A stretch of 56,149 nucleotides of DNA from Cylindrodendrum hubeiense (lineage: Eukaryota; Ascomycota; Sordariomycetes; Hypocreales; Nectriaceae). This document shows, piece by piece, positions 1-10,012 of this stretch. Within the stretch, counting starts at the first letter, position 1. Each line of letters begins with the position of its first letter. The notes beneath the pieces were generated by a model that worked only from the letters and a program-made list of their open reading frames with translations, was not told the DNA's origin and searched no databases. The stretch covers positions 1 to 56,149 of the forward strand of contig JAANBB010000264.1 of assembly GCA_014621425.1 (NCBI GenBank), in the 5' to 3' direction. The translations under genes and the position numbers were made by a program.

Positions 1-127
1 TGTGGGTGTAGGAGACTCTTCTTCTGGAGTTGGCGTGGGAGTTAGGACTCTCCTCTTCTGGAGTTGGAGTCGGAGTAGGAATCTCTTCTTCTGGAGTCGG
101 TGTGGGAGTAGGACTCTCCTCTTCTGG
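1..127 (-). repeat. 33-bp minisatellite coding a Pro/Thr/Glu tail
   Basis: Tandem units of 33 bp, read on the minus strand as 11-residue units of the form EEE(S/I)PTPTPTP. At least three full units are present before the left edge. The copy nearest the edge carries one extra base (the T-rich 'gagtta' at about 50-53 against 'gagta' in the other copies), which shifts the frame. Removing that base restores the same peptide unit to the edge of the window. Confidence 0.75.
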
Positions 128-943
128 CGGTGACGGAGGAGCGTGCTCGGCGTGGACGTTGAACAGCAGGGCCGAGTCATAAAGAGCATTCAGATGGTCG
201 CAGACGGCGAATGTAAGTACATGTGGCCCAGGCGTTACTGGAATCCTGAGTGACGAGAGCCCTGTCGAGCGGGGGTACGACATTCCACTTGCCCTCGCTG
301 TCACTCCCGTCGATTGGGTATCTAAATTGAGTTTTTGTACCCCGTCATACACAATAAACATTCTGTCCGCCACAATGTTCCACGAGAGCCAGGGATAGAG
401 GCGTTTCGCTTTTTTAGGGACAATCTGACTGTTGTCCATTAGCAATTCTATTCAAATGATTCGCCTCAGATCTTTCACTCACCCGTTCTCTGCAGTTCCA
501 AACACGTAGTTTACTACGGCGGCCGCAATGCCGGGTGCCACAACGATGTTCACCGAGAAAACGGATGTGTCAAACCCGAGAGAACAGTAAGAATCGCCCG
601 ATACTCCCGCGTTGTAGTTAGTATTTCCATTGGGCATAGCACCAATCGCCAGGCCTGTTGTTAATATGACACCGCTTCCGAGACCCTGCGGCCCGTTCGT
701 GAAGGTTCCTATGCCGTCTGGGTAGCCAGATGTGGAACCGAAGGTCGGTAGAAGTACACTGGAATCGAAGGTCGCTAGAGGTCCACTGGAAGCGACGATG
801 GCTGGAGACCCACTGGAAGAAAAGCCAGCAACCAGGGCCGCTGAACCAGGGTTTACAGTGACGGAAAACGCCGGCAGCCCAGCCGCCACAAGAGGGGCGA
901 ATATCAGGTAAGACAGGAGAATGTTTCTCGTGAAATTTTCCAT
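1..943 (-). CDS. Secreted choice-of-anchor-L-like protein (3' partial)
   Basis: Two exons are visible: 943-483 and 428-1, with the intron at 429-482 (54 bp; GTGAGT donor, GCTAAT branch, CAG acceptor). The spliced frame is continuous (phase 2) and runs off the left edge. I prefer the start at 943 because it puts a clean signal peptide at the N-terminus (MENFTRNILL..., hydrophobic to about residue 22). An in-frame ATG at 1012 would add 23 residues in front. After the signal comes a Ser/Gly-rich stretch, then a region with GSGVILTTG, an FDTSVFSV-like strand and VVNYVFGTAENG. This order (onset-of-gain loop, hydrophobic strand, YVFGSEEY-like turn) is typical of the choice-of-anchor L domain, a mostly bacterial surface-protein module. 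The second exon has DRMFIVYDG and PGPHVLTFAVCD, then a Pro/Thr/Glu repeat tail. Function is unknown; a cell-surface or secreted role is inferred. The repeat tail contains a frame break near position 52. Confidence 0.6.
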
Positions 944-2525
944 CGCGATACTGACAGCGGTGAGGGGGCTGACGCTGAGCCGGGGTTCCATGAAAGAATG
1001 AAGGTTTAGCATAGCATGATCCAGGTGATCTAAAAATCAACAAATAATAGAGTGAGCATTCATTACTCCAGGACATCAAGCAAGAATGGTGTAATCATCA
1101 TGGCCAGGCTTCGATCAATATAAGGCGTGACCCCCATGCAAAAATCCAAATTCGGTATATTGAACTCAAGTTGCAACCGATTCGAAAGCGAACCAAGAAT
1201 TCCCAGGTAGACCAAATCAACCGGATTCACATCTCTCCGAGGCCATTCTCCCTCTCATTACCGCAAGCAGGCAACATCTTTGCTGTCTCAACTCTACCAG
1301 GGGCCGCATACGGCTGCTCGGCCATATACGTTGTATGTCTAACCTTATATGTCTCGGCCAGCGACATGCTGTCCCGTGCTCTGCAACACTGGCTTTGGTC
1401 TCGATGATCACGGTCAAAGCTAAATGCGTCCTAAACTATGGGTAAGCTCATGAATTCGGATCATTAGACGTTCTGGTTCCGGGCAGGGCACATGGTTGTG
1501 TGGCACTACTGTTTGAGATTTATCGTTATCGATGTGAGGCTGTTTAAAGAATCCCGCCCACTTAAAGGTTATTTCAAGTCAATCTCGCACAGGGCTGACA
1601 AAGGTGGCCCCTTGATTTCTGCAGGTTATTGTTGTATCAAGCCAATAAGGGTCCTGCTTTCGATTCAATAAAAGTCCGCCTTGTAATGTTAAGCGGCAGG
1701 AATATGGTACATCCTTTTTCGCGTTCAAATCTGTCCCCAATATCCCAAAAGTTTTTTTATTTAATTTCATGCCGGCGTTGATCACTATTTGTTTGTGAAT
1801 CTGACCAAACATTTACCGTGAAGCCATTTGCCATAAATATTGAGTTATTTTTTTTGTTTTTACTTGCGATCTCAGCTAGACACTGTGTTATATCTTTCAA
1901 CATGATAACATTTTTTATAATATATTGTCCAATATCTTATGCGGCCCTTGTTCCCACTCCTCAAAATCTGCCTACCCTAGACCGCCATCTGTAAGTCCCA
2001 GCTAGAGATTGTCCAGCACACCTGTGGGTCGTAAGACACTAACAAATAACGAGAGCCATAATCTCTTCCCGTTGCGCCCCTCCGATGCGTCTCTTCCTGT
2101 TTCTCCCTGCTGTCTTATGTCGCGCCGTTTGAAATGGGTCATACCACGTTATGCGGGGAATTCCATCGCCCCGATGTCTCAAAAAACCTCCGGCTTCATG
2201 GATGTACAGTATTGACGCTATGGGCCTGGGGTCGTCGCCCTCATCGATAATTGGCCGGACACGGGGTTTTGTCACATCGGCTGCGCTAAGAATGAAATGT
2301 CTTGGGGCAATCTGCCTGGAATGAAGTGTGGAACACTAGGGTCCCTCCGGGAATGATGGCTTGGAATGGCGCCCCGGTGACGATCTAGACCATCAGCCAC
2401 CTGGGGCGATTGCGCTGACGCGCAGGCTTTGGTTATATAATCGATGAATTCCACGGCCTACCACCTACGCTTGCGCTCATTTTGATTCCCTCGGCCGGAA
2501 ATTATCCCAAGTCTTCGCGTTTGAC
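944..2525. other. Gene-poor interval
   Basis: About 1.5 kb between divergent genes. Short open frames on both strands (all under 80 codons) have no recognisable domain, signal peptide or splice support. The stretch 1830-1960 is AT-rich with T runs. I see no RNA gene or repeat. It holds both upstream regions, for the secreted protein to the left and the flavin oxidase to the right. Confidence 0.5.
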
Positions 2526-4234
2526 GTGAAAACGACTGGCAGCATGCTCAAACCACTGGCCACGCAGTGGTTGCAGTGCATCACGCTGTATCTTGGCACA
2601 GTATTGTTCTTCTACTGGATTGGCATCGTCAGTCGAAATATTTCGGCTTCGGGTCGAGGTCCGGTGGATCAAACTCAAGATGCTCTTGGCTCAACTCAAA
2701 ACGCCTCGGTTTTAACTTCAGATCCCTTGGTCACCTGCCTAGCTGCTGCACAGGTTGAATTCCTAGTCAAGGGCGCGGCAAACTGGACACAAGAAACCCA
2801 GGGGTATAATCTCCGGGTGATGTACGAGCCAGCCGCCGTCGCCATCCCGACAAGCATCGACCAGATCCAAGCGGCTGTCCTGTGCGGGATCGACAATGAT
2901 GTGCGGGTGACTGCTAAAGGAGGTGGTCATAGTTTTGGGTCTTACGGGATCGGCGGCGAGGATGGCCATTTAGTCATTACCTTGGACCGCATGTATGGCG
3001 TTAGTGTGCATGATGATGGAACTGCAAGGATCCAGCCAGGTGTCAGAGTAGGCCGCGCCGCCATAGAGCTTTTCAAACAAGGAAAGCGAGCGATACCGCA
3101 CGGGCAGTGCCCAGAGTAAGTGGCCTCTTCGATAGACGGCCGTAGCTGATAGGTTCCGTAGTGTTGGCATCGGTGGCCTTGTGTTGCATGGTGGCTATGG
3201 CTTGGCCACGCGCACTCATGGCCTGACGTTGGACTGGCTGATCGGTGCAACCGTGATCCTTGCCAACGGCACCATGGTCCACTGTTCCTCTGCGGACAAC
3301 GAAGATCTGTTCTGGGCCCTTCGCGGAGCTGGCTCCTCGTTTGGCATTGTGGCAGAGTTTGAGTTCGATACCTTTGAGGTGCCTGAACAGATTACTTCGT
3401 TTACTATGGTCTTGAACTGGCTCGAGAGCGAAGCGGTCAACGGACTGGGAATGCTGCAGGATCTAATAACGGAGGCACCCAAAGAGCTGAACATGCTAAT
3501 TGAAATGACACCTTCAGCCCAGTCAATACAAGGCACATACTATGGAGATGAAGATGGCCTCAAGGGGGTTCTTCAGCCCCTGCTCAAACATGTCAAGACT
3601 CAAGAGACCCAAGCAGGAGAATTGAGGATGGCTACAGTAGGGTGGATAGAGGCATTGGAGAAGTTCGGGTACGGTCCACTGGACATGACATACCCACTGA
3701 AACAGGTACGATGATCCGCTGTCTAGACGATGGTGGATTCTAACAGCCTCACAGCATGCGAATATGTACGCTACAAACCTAGTGGTGTATGCCCTCACCC
3801 AGGGACAACTTGAGGCTCTCATGTCAATCTTCTACAAGACCGAAAACGCCACCTCCCGCCCCACGTGGACAATGTTATTTGAACTCGTCGGCGGTACACA
3901 CTCGGCACTGACGGGCATCGACTCGTCCGCCACATCATTCTTCCACCATGACAAGATGATGCTGGTTCAGCTCTCCGGATTGTCGCCCCGTGAGAATACC
4001 GAGGAAGGCATAGGTCTTCTTGAGGGATTCAAGAAGACTTTTACGGACATGTTGGGTGACGGAAATTGGGGCATGTACGCGAATTACGTAGACACGGAGT
4101 TGGATTCGGCGGCGGCGCAACGGTTGTACTGGGGCGGTAATCTGGAGCGGCTGCAGCAGATCAAGGCACAGTTGGATCCGGGCGAGGTGTTCTGGAATCC
4201 GCAAGGAATACGTCCGGCAAGTCATGTAGAATAA
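2526..4234 (+). CDS. FAD-linked oxidoreductase, BBE/AA7 type
   Basis: Three exons: 2526-3115, 3162-3705 and 3755-4234 (introns of 46 and 49 bp with GTAAGT/GTACGA donors), giving 537 residues. The N-terminus has a hydrophobic signal or anchor segment (about residues 16-32). The FAD_binding_4 domain follows: the GGGHSFGSYG motif supplies the histidine and GQCP, split by intron 1, supplies the cysteine. Together these are the two residues that make the flavin bicovalent in berberine-bridge-enzyme-like oxidases. GGYG and RGAGSSFGIV motifs follow. The C-terminal BBE domain has YANYVD and a final WNPQGI motif, typical of AA7 oligosaccharide oxidases and of secondary-metabolite oxidases. Length is normal for the family. 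The substrate cannot be read from the sequence; an extracellular sugar oxidase is one possibility and an oxidative tailoring enzyme is the other. There are no obvious pathway partners next to it. Confidence 0.9.
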
Positions 4235-5989
4235 GACGCTGGTTTGTCTTCAGACTGAGTTCACAAGTGAGAGTTTTCGGTGCGTGGCTTGTGGCCTCTG
4301 GCTTGCGGTGCGTGGGAGCGAGCCCTACCCTAGACGCGGCGTCGGTGCAGGACGTGAGAACAAGCGTGTGGTGGACTCGGGAGATTGGAGACGGGGTTAT
4401 AAACAAGAATATTAATAGGCATAAACTCGGACCCTCTGCCGAACCCCCCTGCTGTTCCCTGCTGTCCCCTGCAGTCCCCTGCCGTTCTCCTTTGCAGGAT
4501 TCCCTTGGCAGGGTCGGTGCGGCAGGGATGGTTGTGGAAAAAGCGAGTCCGAAATCATCTATGGAACCCATAATGGAGCCTCCCAAGGACTCTCTGGCGA
4601 CCGATTGGGCCTTGGACTCGGATTCTCGGCTTCAGCCCCCCCCACAGGCTGCACCTTGTAGGGGGACAAGTGGCGTCAAAGCGTGCTGAGACTTTGGTGT
4701 TGATTACCGAGATGGGCGTATTGTCTCGGCCCACCACCTGAGCTTATTTCCAGCTTGCCAGCCAAGGCTAGCCAAGAGCAGCGGCATGTCGCACGCTCAG
4801 GCGAGGCCCCATTGTTCCGCGGTGAGGGCCGTGTGACGTGCCCGCCCGCTNGNCCCCGGCGGCGCGCCAGCGAGGCTTCGGGTCTGGTCGCCAAGCCATG
4901 GCCTGACGGTGGGCGATGCGGCGCGGTGGACTAGAGTCTGGGAGGACTGGCGGACGCAGGCATTGCGGTAATGGCGTCTGGTTGCTGATCCGGAAAGCCA
5001 GCGAGCGTATTCTGGAACAACGCCTTGTCTCTCGCGTATCTGCAACACGGCTGTCCCGCCTTGGTACCCCGTGTCTCTCCACCGCCAATGTCTTTGCACC
5101 GCCAAGGCGTTGCCGGGGACATATCGTCGCTCTTTCTCGTATCGCGCATGAAGCGCCAAGTGCTCGCATACAGGCGCCGTGGGCCCGTTGCAGCGCGCCG
5201 TCACGGCCTTTGACTTTGCCGTCCAAAACCATGTGCGCAGCCCAGACTGCCTGACTCGATTCCCAGCGTCGCCCTCCGCCGATTAGGTTCTTATTGTCGC
5301 CAGTCAGCCACTCAATTTCCATGATCCCGGTAAACTAACTCGGCCGGCTCACCCAGACTCGGCGGGCTGCGCCGGCTAACGCAGATCTCCGTAGTCTCGA
5401 TCGCCAGCGCGGCCGCATCGGGATAGCAGCCCGCTAAAGCAGCCTGACGCAGCTGAAGGTGCCGGCTCACCGCAGCCTGGATCCTGGAGGAGTGGCGCCT
5501 AACTCAGCTCAGGAGGCGCTAACTGCTTGGTTCCCAGGCTTGCTCCCCAGGCTTGCTCACTCGCTCCCCAGAGGCCCGCAGCCATGCGTTTGACTCAGGG
5601 GCGAGCAGCCACAGCCATGGCCGCCGCCGTCAACACCGCCGCCGTCGACACCACCGCCGTCAGAGTGGCGGACCCGGCGTCTGGCTTCGGGGTGGGCCTG
5701 GCTGGTAAGGCCATCAGCTGCTACGCCAGGCTGTTTCCCAGGCTTGCCGCTAATGCTATTGTTTCCGGCTTGGCCAGTCCCTCAATGGGAGCATGCAGCC
5801 ACATGGGGTGCTTTCACGCCCGGACTTCCCGCCAGGAACCAGATCTGTGCCGTGTCTAGTCTAGAGCGTCGGGCAATTTCAGCCAGGCCGGCATATTCAT
5901 CCCCAGGGCCAATTTCCTATTAAAGGCCTCCTCCTCGTCCGGGATGTTGACGAGCATCAATCTTTCCGGCTGACAATCGTTTGCGCCCT
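4235..5989. other. GC-rich non-coding block upstream of the deacetylase
   Basis: About 1.75 kb with no supported gene. From 4440 it becomes GC-rich and internally repetitive: a run of 'ccctgctgt/ccctgcagt'-like words at 4445-4500, and copies of 'cccaggcttgc' at about 5534, 5548 and 5737. 'gccggctaac/gccggctcac' words recur at 5340-5480. Two undetermined bases (N at 4851 and 4853) mark assembly difficulty in the same block. Open frames here lie on both strands and look like by-products of high GC. It probably contains the distal promoter of the gene starting at 6115. Confidence 0.45.
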
Positions 5990-6114
5990 TGTGTTCCCTT
6001 TCCCCACGGTCACTCATTTGCACCGTCTCTCTCTGATAGACTCTCACTCTCTTAGAGTCTCGCCTTCACTCAACTTTACACTCTTTCCGTGCGTCTTCTA
6101 GACCCACCAACGCC
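5990..6114 (+). promoter_or_regulatory. Pyrimidine-rich core promoter/5' leader
   Basis: The 120 bases before the start codon at 6115 are strongly C/T-rich (repeated 'ctctct', 'actctc', 'cacactctttcc'). This is a common core-promoter and leader style in highly expressed filamentous fungal genes. The start context 'caacgccATG' is a good fungal match. No TATA box is seen close by. Confidence 0.5.
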
Positions 6115-9018
6115 ATGCGCGTTCTCAACGTGGCCGTCGCCGCTCTTGGCGCTCTGAGCCAGCTCGCCGACGCCAAACACATCCACCCCCCTCGACACCT
6201 CCGAGCCCGGGACGACAACTCGACAACTCTCGCCGACAACCCTGACAACATCCTCAACAACGCCGGCTTCTCCGATGGACTGGACAACTTCAACCACACC
6301 GGCAACGTCAAGGTCGTCGCAGCTCCCGGCCCCGATCCCGATGCCAGCGATGACCAGAACTACGTCGTCGAGCTGGTTGCCACTGGTGAGAGCACCAGCC
6401 GCGTCGTCAAGCGAGCGTCGTTGATCGCCACCATCAGCTCGTTCCTCACAGACCTGTTCGCCAAGCACACCTACACCGTCCAGTTCCAGTACGCCGTCGT
6501 GTCCAGCAACCTCGCCAACAGCTGCCGGATCCAGGCTTACATGGGCTTGACCCTCGTCGGCAGCACGCCGTACTTCCCCGTCGTCGCCAGCGGCTCCACG
6601 CTCAAGTGGTTGAGCTTCTCGGCACCCGTCACCGTCACCGGTTCCAGCTCCACTGTCCTGACTTCTGTTGTTTGCGGACGAGGCGGCACTGCCAAGGTCC
6701 AGATGAACGCCATCTCTGTTGTCGAGGGCCTTGTCACCACCACCTCGACATCCATCACCTCGACCACCACCACCAGCACTACCAGCAAATCGACTACCGC
6801 TGCCGTCACCACCACCTCTTCGGTTGTCGTTGCTGTTGTTAGCTCTTCCACATCGTCTGCTGTCAGCTCTTCCAGCTCTGCCTCGTCCACCACTTTGAGC
6901 TCTGTCGTGTCCAGCTCTACCAGCTCTGCCGTGTCCAGCTCTACCACTGTCTCTTCGTCAAGCACCTTGAGCAGCACCAGCACCAGCGCCTCCGCCAGCG
7001 CTTCTGCCCACGCCGCCAACGTCGACAGCACCATTCTCATCATTGCTGCTGATGACTACGGTGCATCCACTGCCAGCCTCGGTCTTCTGGCCTACGGTAT
7101 CCCTTACGAGAACCTCATCGTCCCCAAGGCCGGTGTTGCTCTGCCCGTCCTGAACACCTCGACGACTGCCGGTCGCTATGGTGGTATCATCGTCATCAGC
7201 TCTGTCGCCTATGACTACGGCACTGCCTGGAACAGCGCTCTTACCGACGATCAGTGGAACGCCCTCTATGCTTACCAGACCGACTTCCGCATTCGCATGG
7301 TTCGCATCAACGACTTCCCCGGTCCCAAGTTCGGTACTGCCGCTGTCGGTGCTGGATGCTGCGACACTGGTGTTGAACAGCTCGTCAGCATCTCTGACAC
7401 CACTGACTTCCCTACCGCCAACATCAAGACTGGCGCTGGTCTCTCTACCACCGGCCTGTACCATGTTCCCGCTTCCGTCACGGATACCAACACCACCCAC
7501 GCTGTTGCCACCTTCGGCATCGCCACTGGCTTTGCTAGCGAGAGTGTCGCCGCCGTCATCAACAACTTCAGCGGCCGCGAGCAGTTCGTCTGGTTCATGA
7601 GCTGGGCCCCTGACTGGTCCCAGACCTGCGCTTTCCTCCAGCACGCTCACATCCACTGGCTGACCCGCGGTGTCTTCCTGGGCAAGCGCAAGGTCCACCT
7701 GTCTCCTCAGATCGACGATGTCCAGCTCAGCACCACTCTCTACTCGCCTGCCAATGTCGACTTCAAGATCCGCACCGGCGACCTCGACGCTCACGTCACT
7801 TGGCAGACCGACATCAACACCCGCCTGCCCGCTGGTTCTGACTTCCGCCTGGAGATGGCTCACAACGGCAACGGTGACTTGATTGCTGCTACTGCCCTGA
7901 CCAGCGCTGTCAACCTTTGCATTCCCAACTATGCCGTCGACTACGACTCTCCCAACGACACTGCCCTTGAGTACCAGAAGCCCCTTGGCACCGGTGTCAA
8001 CCTGTGGCCCAGTGAGTGGACCACCTACAAGTGGACCAAGACTTGCGCTGTGCTTGATGACTTTGCTTCTTGGTTCCTGGTTACCAAGAACCTGAACCAA
8101 TTCTCTCACGTCTCGCATACCTTCTCGCACATGGAGCTCAACAACGCCACCTACTCCGATGCCAACCGCGAGATCCAGTTCAACCAGGCTTGGCTGTCTC
8201 AGATGGGCATTGACAAGGCCACTCGCTTCTCTGCCCACGGTCTGATTCCTCCTGCCATCACTGGTCTCCACAACGGCGATGCTATCAAGGGCTGGATCGA
8301 CAACGGTATTACCCACGTTGTCGGCGACAACACTCGTCCCCTTCTGCGCAACCAGAACAACAAGTACTGGCCTCTGATCAGCACTGTTGCCGCCAACGGA
8401 TACGATGGTCTTGTCATCATTCCTCGCTTTGCCACCACCATCTACTACAACTGTGATACCGCTGCTTGCACTACTCTGGAGTGGATCAACACCTCTGCCG
8501 GCTCCGGTACCTTCACCAACCTGTTGGCCCAGGCTAAGACTGACAACACTCGCTACCTTCTGTCCCTGATGGCCGATCCCTACATGTTCCACCAGGCCAA
8601 CCTCCGTCAGATCGATGTCGACACCATCACCATTGGCACCAAGACCGGCAAGATGTCTCTTGTCATGGCCTGGACCGAGACCATCGTGCAGGAGATGACC
8701 CGCCTCACCAACTGGCCCATTCTGTCTCTCAAGCACGACGACTTCACCCAGTACTTCCTGGATCGCAAGTCCGCTGATGACTGCAACCCCACTCTGTCCT
8801 ACGGCTTCTCCAGCAGCGGTGCCATCGAGTCTGTCACCGTCTCTACCACCGGCAACACTTGCAGCGTGCCAATTCCTGTCACCATTCCCTCCGGCACTGT
8901 CACTGCCAGCTCTGGCTCTGTCAAGGTTGACCAACTTGGATCCGAGCCCCCGATCCAGTGGGTCACCCTTAGCGGTTCCCCAGTCACTCTTTCTCTCAGC
9001 AAGGCTGTTTCTACTTAA
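6115..9018 (+). CDS. agd3-like: Secreted Agd3-like polysaccharide deacetylase (CE18) with extra N-terminal module
   Basis: A single exon of 967 codons with strong C-ending codon bias, suggesting high expression. Residues 1-20 form a signal peptide. Residues about 45-205 form a beta-rich module (begins NAGFSDGLDNF) resembling fungal CenC/lectin-like domains. Residues about 208-300 are a Ser/Thr-rich, probably O-glycosylated linker. From about residue 302 (STILIIAADDYGAST) to the end the protein matches Agd3, the Aspergillus fumigatus enzyme that partly deacetylates the galactosaminogalactan biofilm polymer. Likely metal and catalytic residues are visible: D534/D535 in QIDDVQ and H668/H672 in SHTFSH. 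No GPI signal is seen at the C-terminus, so it is probably secreted or cell-wall associated. None of the other Aspergillus GAG-cluster genes (glycosyltransferase Gtb3, hydrolases Sph3 and Ega3) is in the window. The only sugar-nucleotide enzyme nearby is the epimerase at 13.0-14.0 kb. Substrate is inferred from the family. Confidence 0.85.
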   Translation: MRVLNVAVAALGALSQLADAKHIHPPRHLRARDDNSTTLADNPDNILNNAGFSDGLDNFNHTGNVKVVAAPGPDPDASDDQNYVVELVATGESTSRVVKRASLIATISSFLTDLFAKHTYTVQFQYAVVSSNLANSCRIQAYMGLTLVGSTPYFPVVASGSTLKWLSFSAPVTVTGSSSTVLTSVVCGRGGTAKVQMNAISVVEGLVTTTSTSITSTTTTSTTSKSTTAAVTTTSSVVVAVVSSSTSSAVSSSSSASSTTLSSVVSSSTSSAVSSSTTVSSSSTLSSTSTSASASASAHAANVDSTILIIAADDYGASTASLGLLAYGIPYENLIVPKAGVALPVLNTSTTAGRYGGIIVISSVAYDYGTAWNSALTDDQWNALYAYQTDFRIRMVRINDFPGPKFGTAAVGAGCCDTGVEQLVSISDTTDFPTANIKTGAGLSTTGLYHVPASVTDTNTTHAVATFGIATGFASESVAAVINNFSGREQFVWFMSWAPDWSQTCAFLQHAHIHWLTRGVFLGKRKVHLSPQIDDVQLSTTLYSPANVDFKIRTGDLDAHVTWQTDINTRLPAGSDFRLEMAHNGNGDLIAATALTSAVNLCIPNYAVDYDSPNDTALEYQKPLGTGVNLWPSEWTTYKWTKTCAVLDDFASWFLVTKNLNQFSHVSHTFSHMELNNATYSDANREIQFNQAWLSQMGIDKATRFSAHGLIPPAITGLHNGDAIKGWIDNGITHVVGDNTRPLLRNQNNKYWPLISTVAANGYDGLVIIPRFATTIYYNCDTAACTTLEWINTSAGSGTFTNLLAQAKTDNTRYLLSLMADPYMFHQANLRQIDVDTITIGTKTGKMSLVMAWTETIVQEMTRLTNWPILSLKHDDFTQYFLDRKSADDCNPTLSYGFSSSGAIESVTVSTTGNTCSVPIPVTIPSGTVTASSGSVKVDQLGSEPPIQWVTLSGSPVTLSLSKAVST

Positions 9019-10012
9019 GTCACTCGTTATGTATTGAGAATGACATTTCTGTAATTATTCCTGTAATTTGATTATATGTATTTAGTATTCAGCAGCCGTA
9101 CTTAGAGCAATGGAATGGAAAAGCGCAAGGGTTACACATAACACTTTTACTACCAGTAACCACTCTGTTCCGTGACCCTAACTTAACTGAACCAATTATC
9201 GCCTTAATCGACAAGAGCATTTTCAAGCTCCACGAGACCCTGAATGCAGCCATGACTTCTTCCAGTTCTGCTACTACTACCGACCTGATGCAGGTTCAAG
9301 TCACGCCGGGCTTCTTTTATCAGGACACCTTCGGCAGCTCTGCAGCATCTACTGATGTATCTCGTCGCTTTTCCCATAATTGACTGCTTGAGGTGTTGAA
9401 ACTTCGGAGTTGTTCGTTCCGCAAACCGAACTACAATTTATTGCAAGTGATACCTTTCTCCAACATCGATTCATCTGAACACAGAGTACAATGGATTTCG
9501 GAAATGGAATGCAAACTGAAGGAAGTATTACATCATCCACCAAGTCGACTTTACCGGGTTTGACTATCAAGTATACTCCCTTGGTAAGATTATAACTTGG
9601 ATTCACCTTCACATTGCGGAAATAACTCTTCTATATACTAATGCCTCGAAGAGTTTTCGGATTTTCGTGCAAAGTGGACAAGAGTATTCCATCCCTAGTC
9701 AAGACCATATGATTATTTGGATTCCCGAGTACATTTTGCAGTGCTCATACTTTATTAGTAAAACAAGGGAGCTTCGGTAATTTAAGCCACGGGGATATTA
9801 TTTACCGTAGCAAGCTGTCATGCGACGTACATATAAATGGCACGGGAAAACAATGCGTGCGTAAGTATGCCGAAGGCTTTACTCACTTAGTGGTTACAAA
9901 CAGTAAGCGTATTTGACTCATGTGGGGATACAATATTGGTAAAACTTACCAACGTGAAGCTTCCGGACAACATTTACGAGTTTGCTTATAAACATGAAGA
10001 ACTTGTCTCGGG
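9019..10012. other. Intergenic interval, convergent 3' ends
   Basis: About 1 kb between the convergent deacetylase and HET genes. It is AT-rich just after 9018, where the 3' processing signals of the deacetylase should lie. One minus-strand open frame (9349-9612) has no signal peptide or domain, and I do not support it as a gene. Confidence 0.45.

Noticed and set aside
2009..2454. Short overlapping open frames upstream of the flavin oxidase
   Set aside because: All are under 80 codons, on both strands, with no domain or splice support.
4768..5322. Overlapping open frames on both strands in the GC-rich block
   Set aside because: High GC lowers stop frequency. The frames cross undetermined bases and are Arg/Ala/Pro-rich without domains.
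6958..8934. 658-codon open frame on the minus strand, opposite the deacetylase
   Set aside because: It is a shadow of the strong C-ending codon bias of the plus-strand gene. It is Gly/Val-rich, without domains, and the sense frame has clear Agd3 homology.
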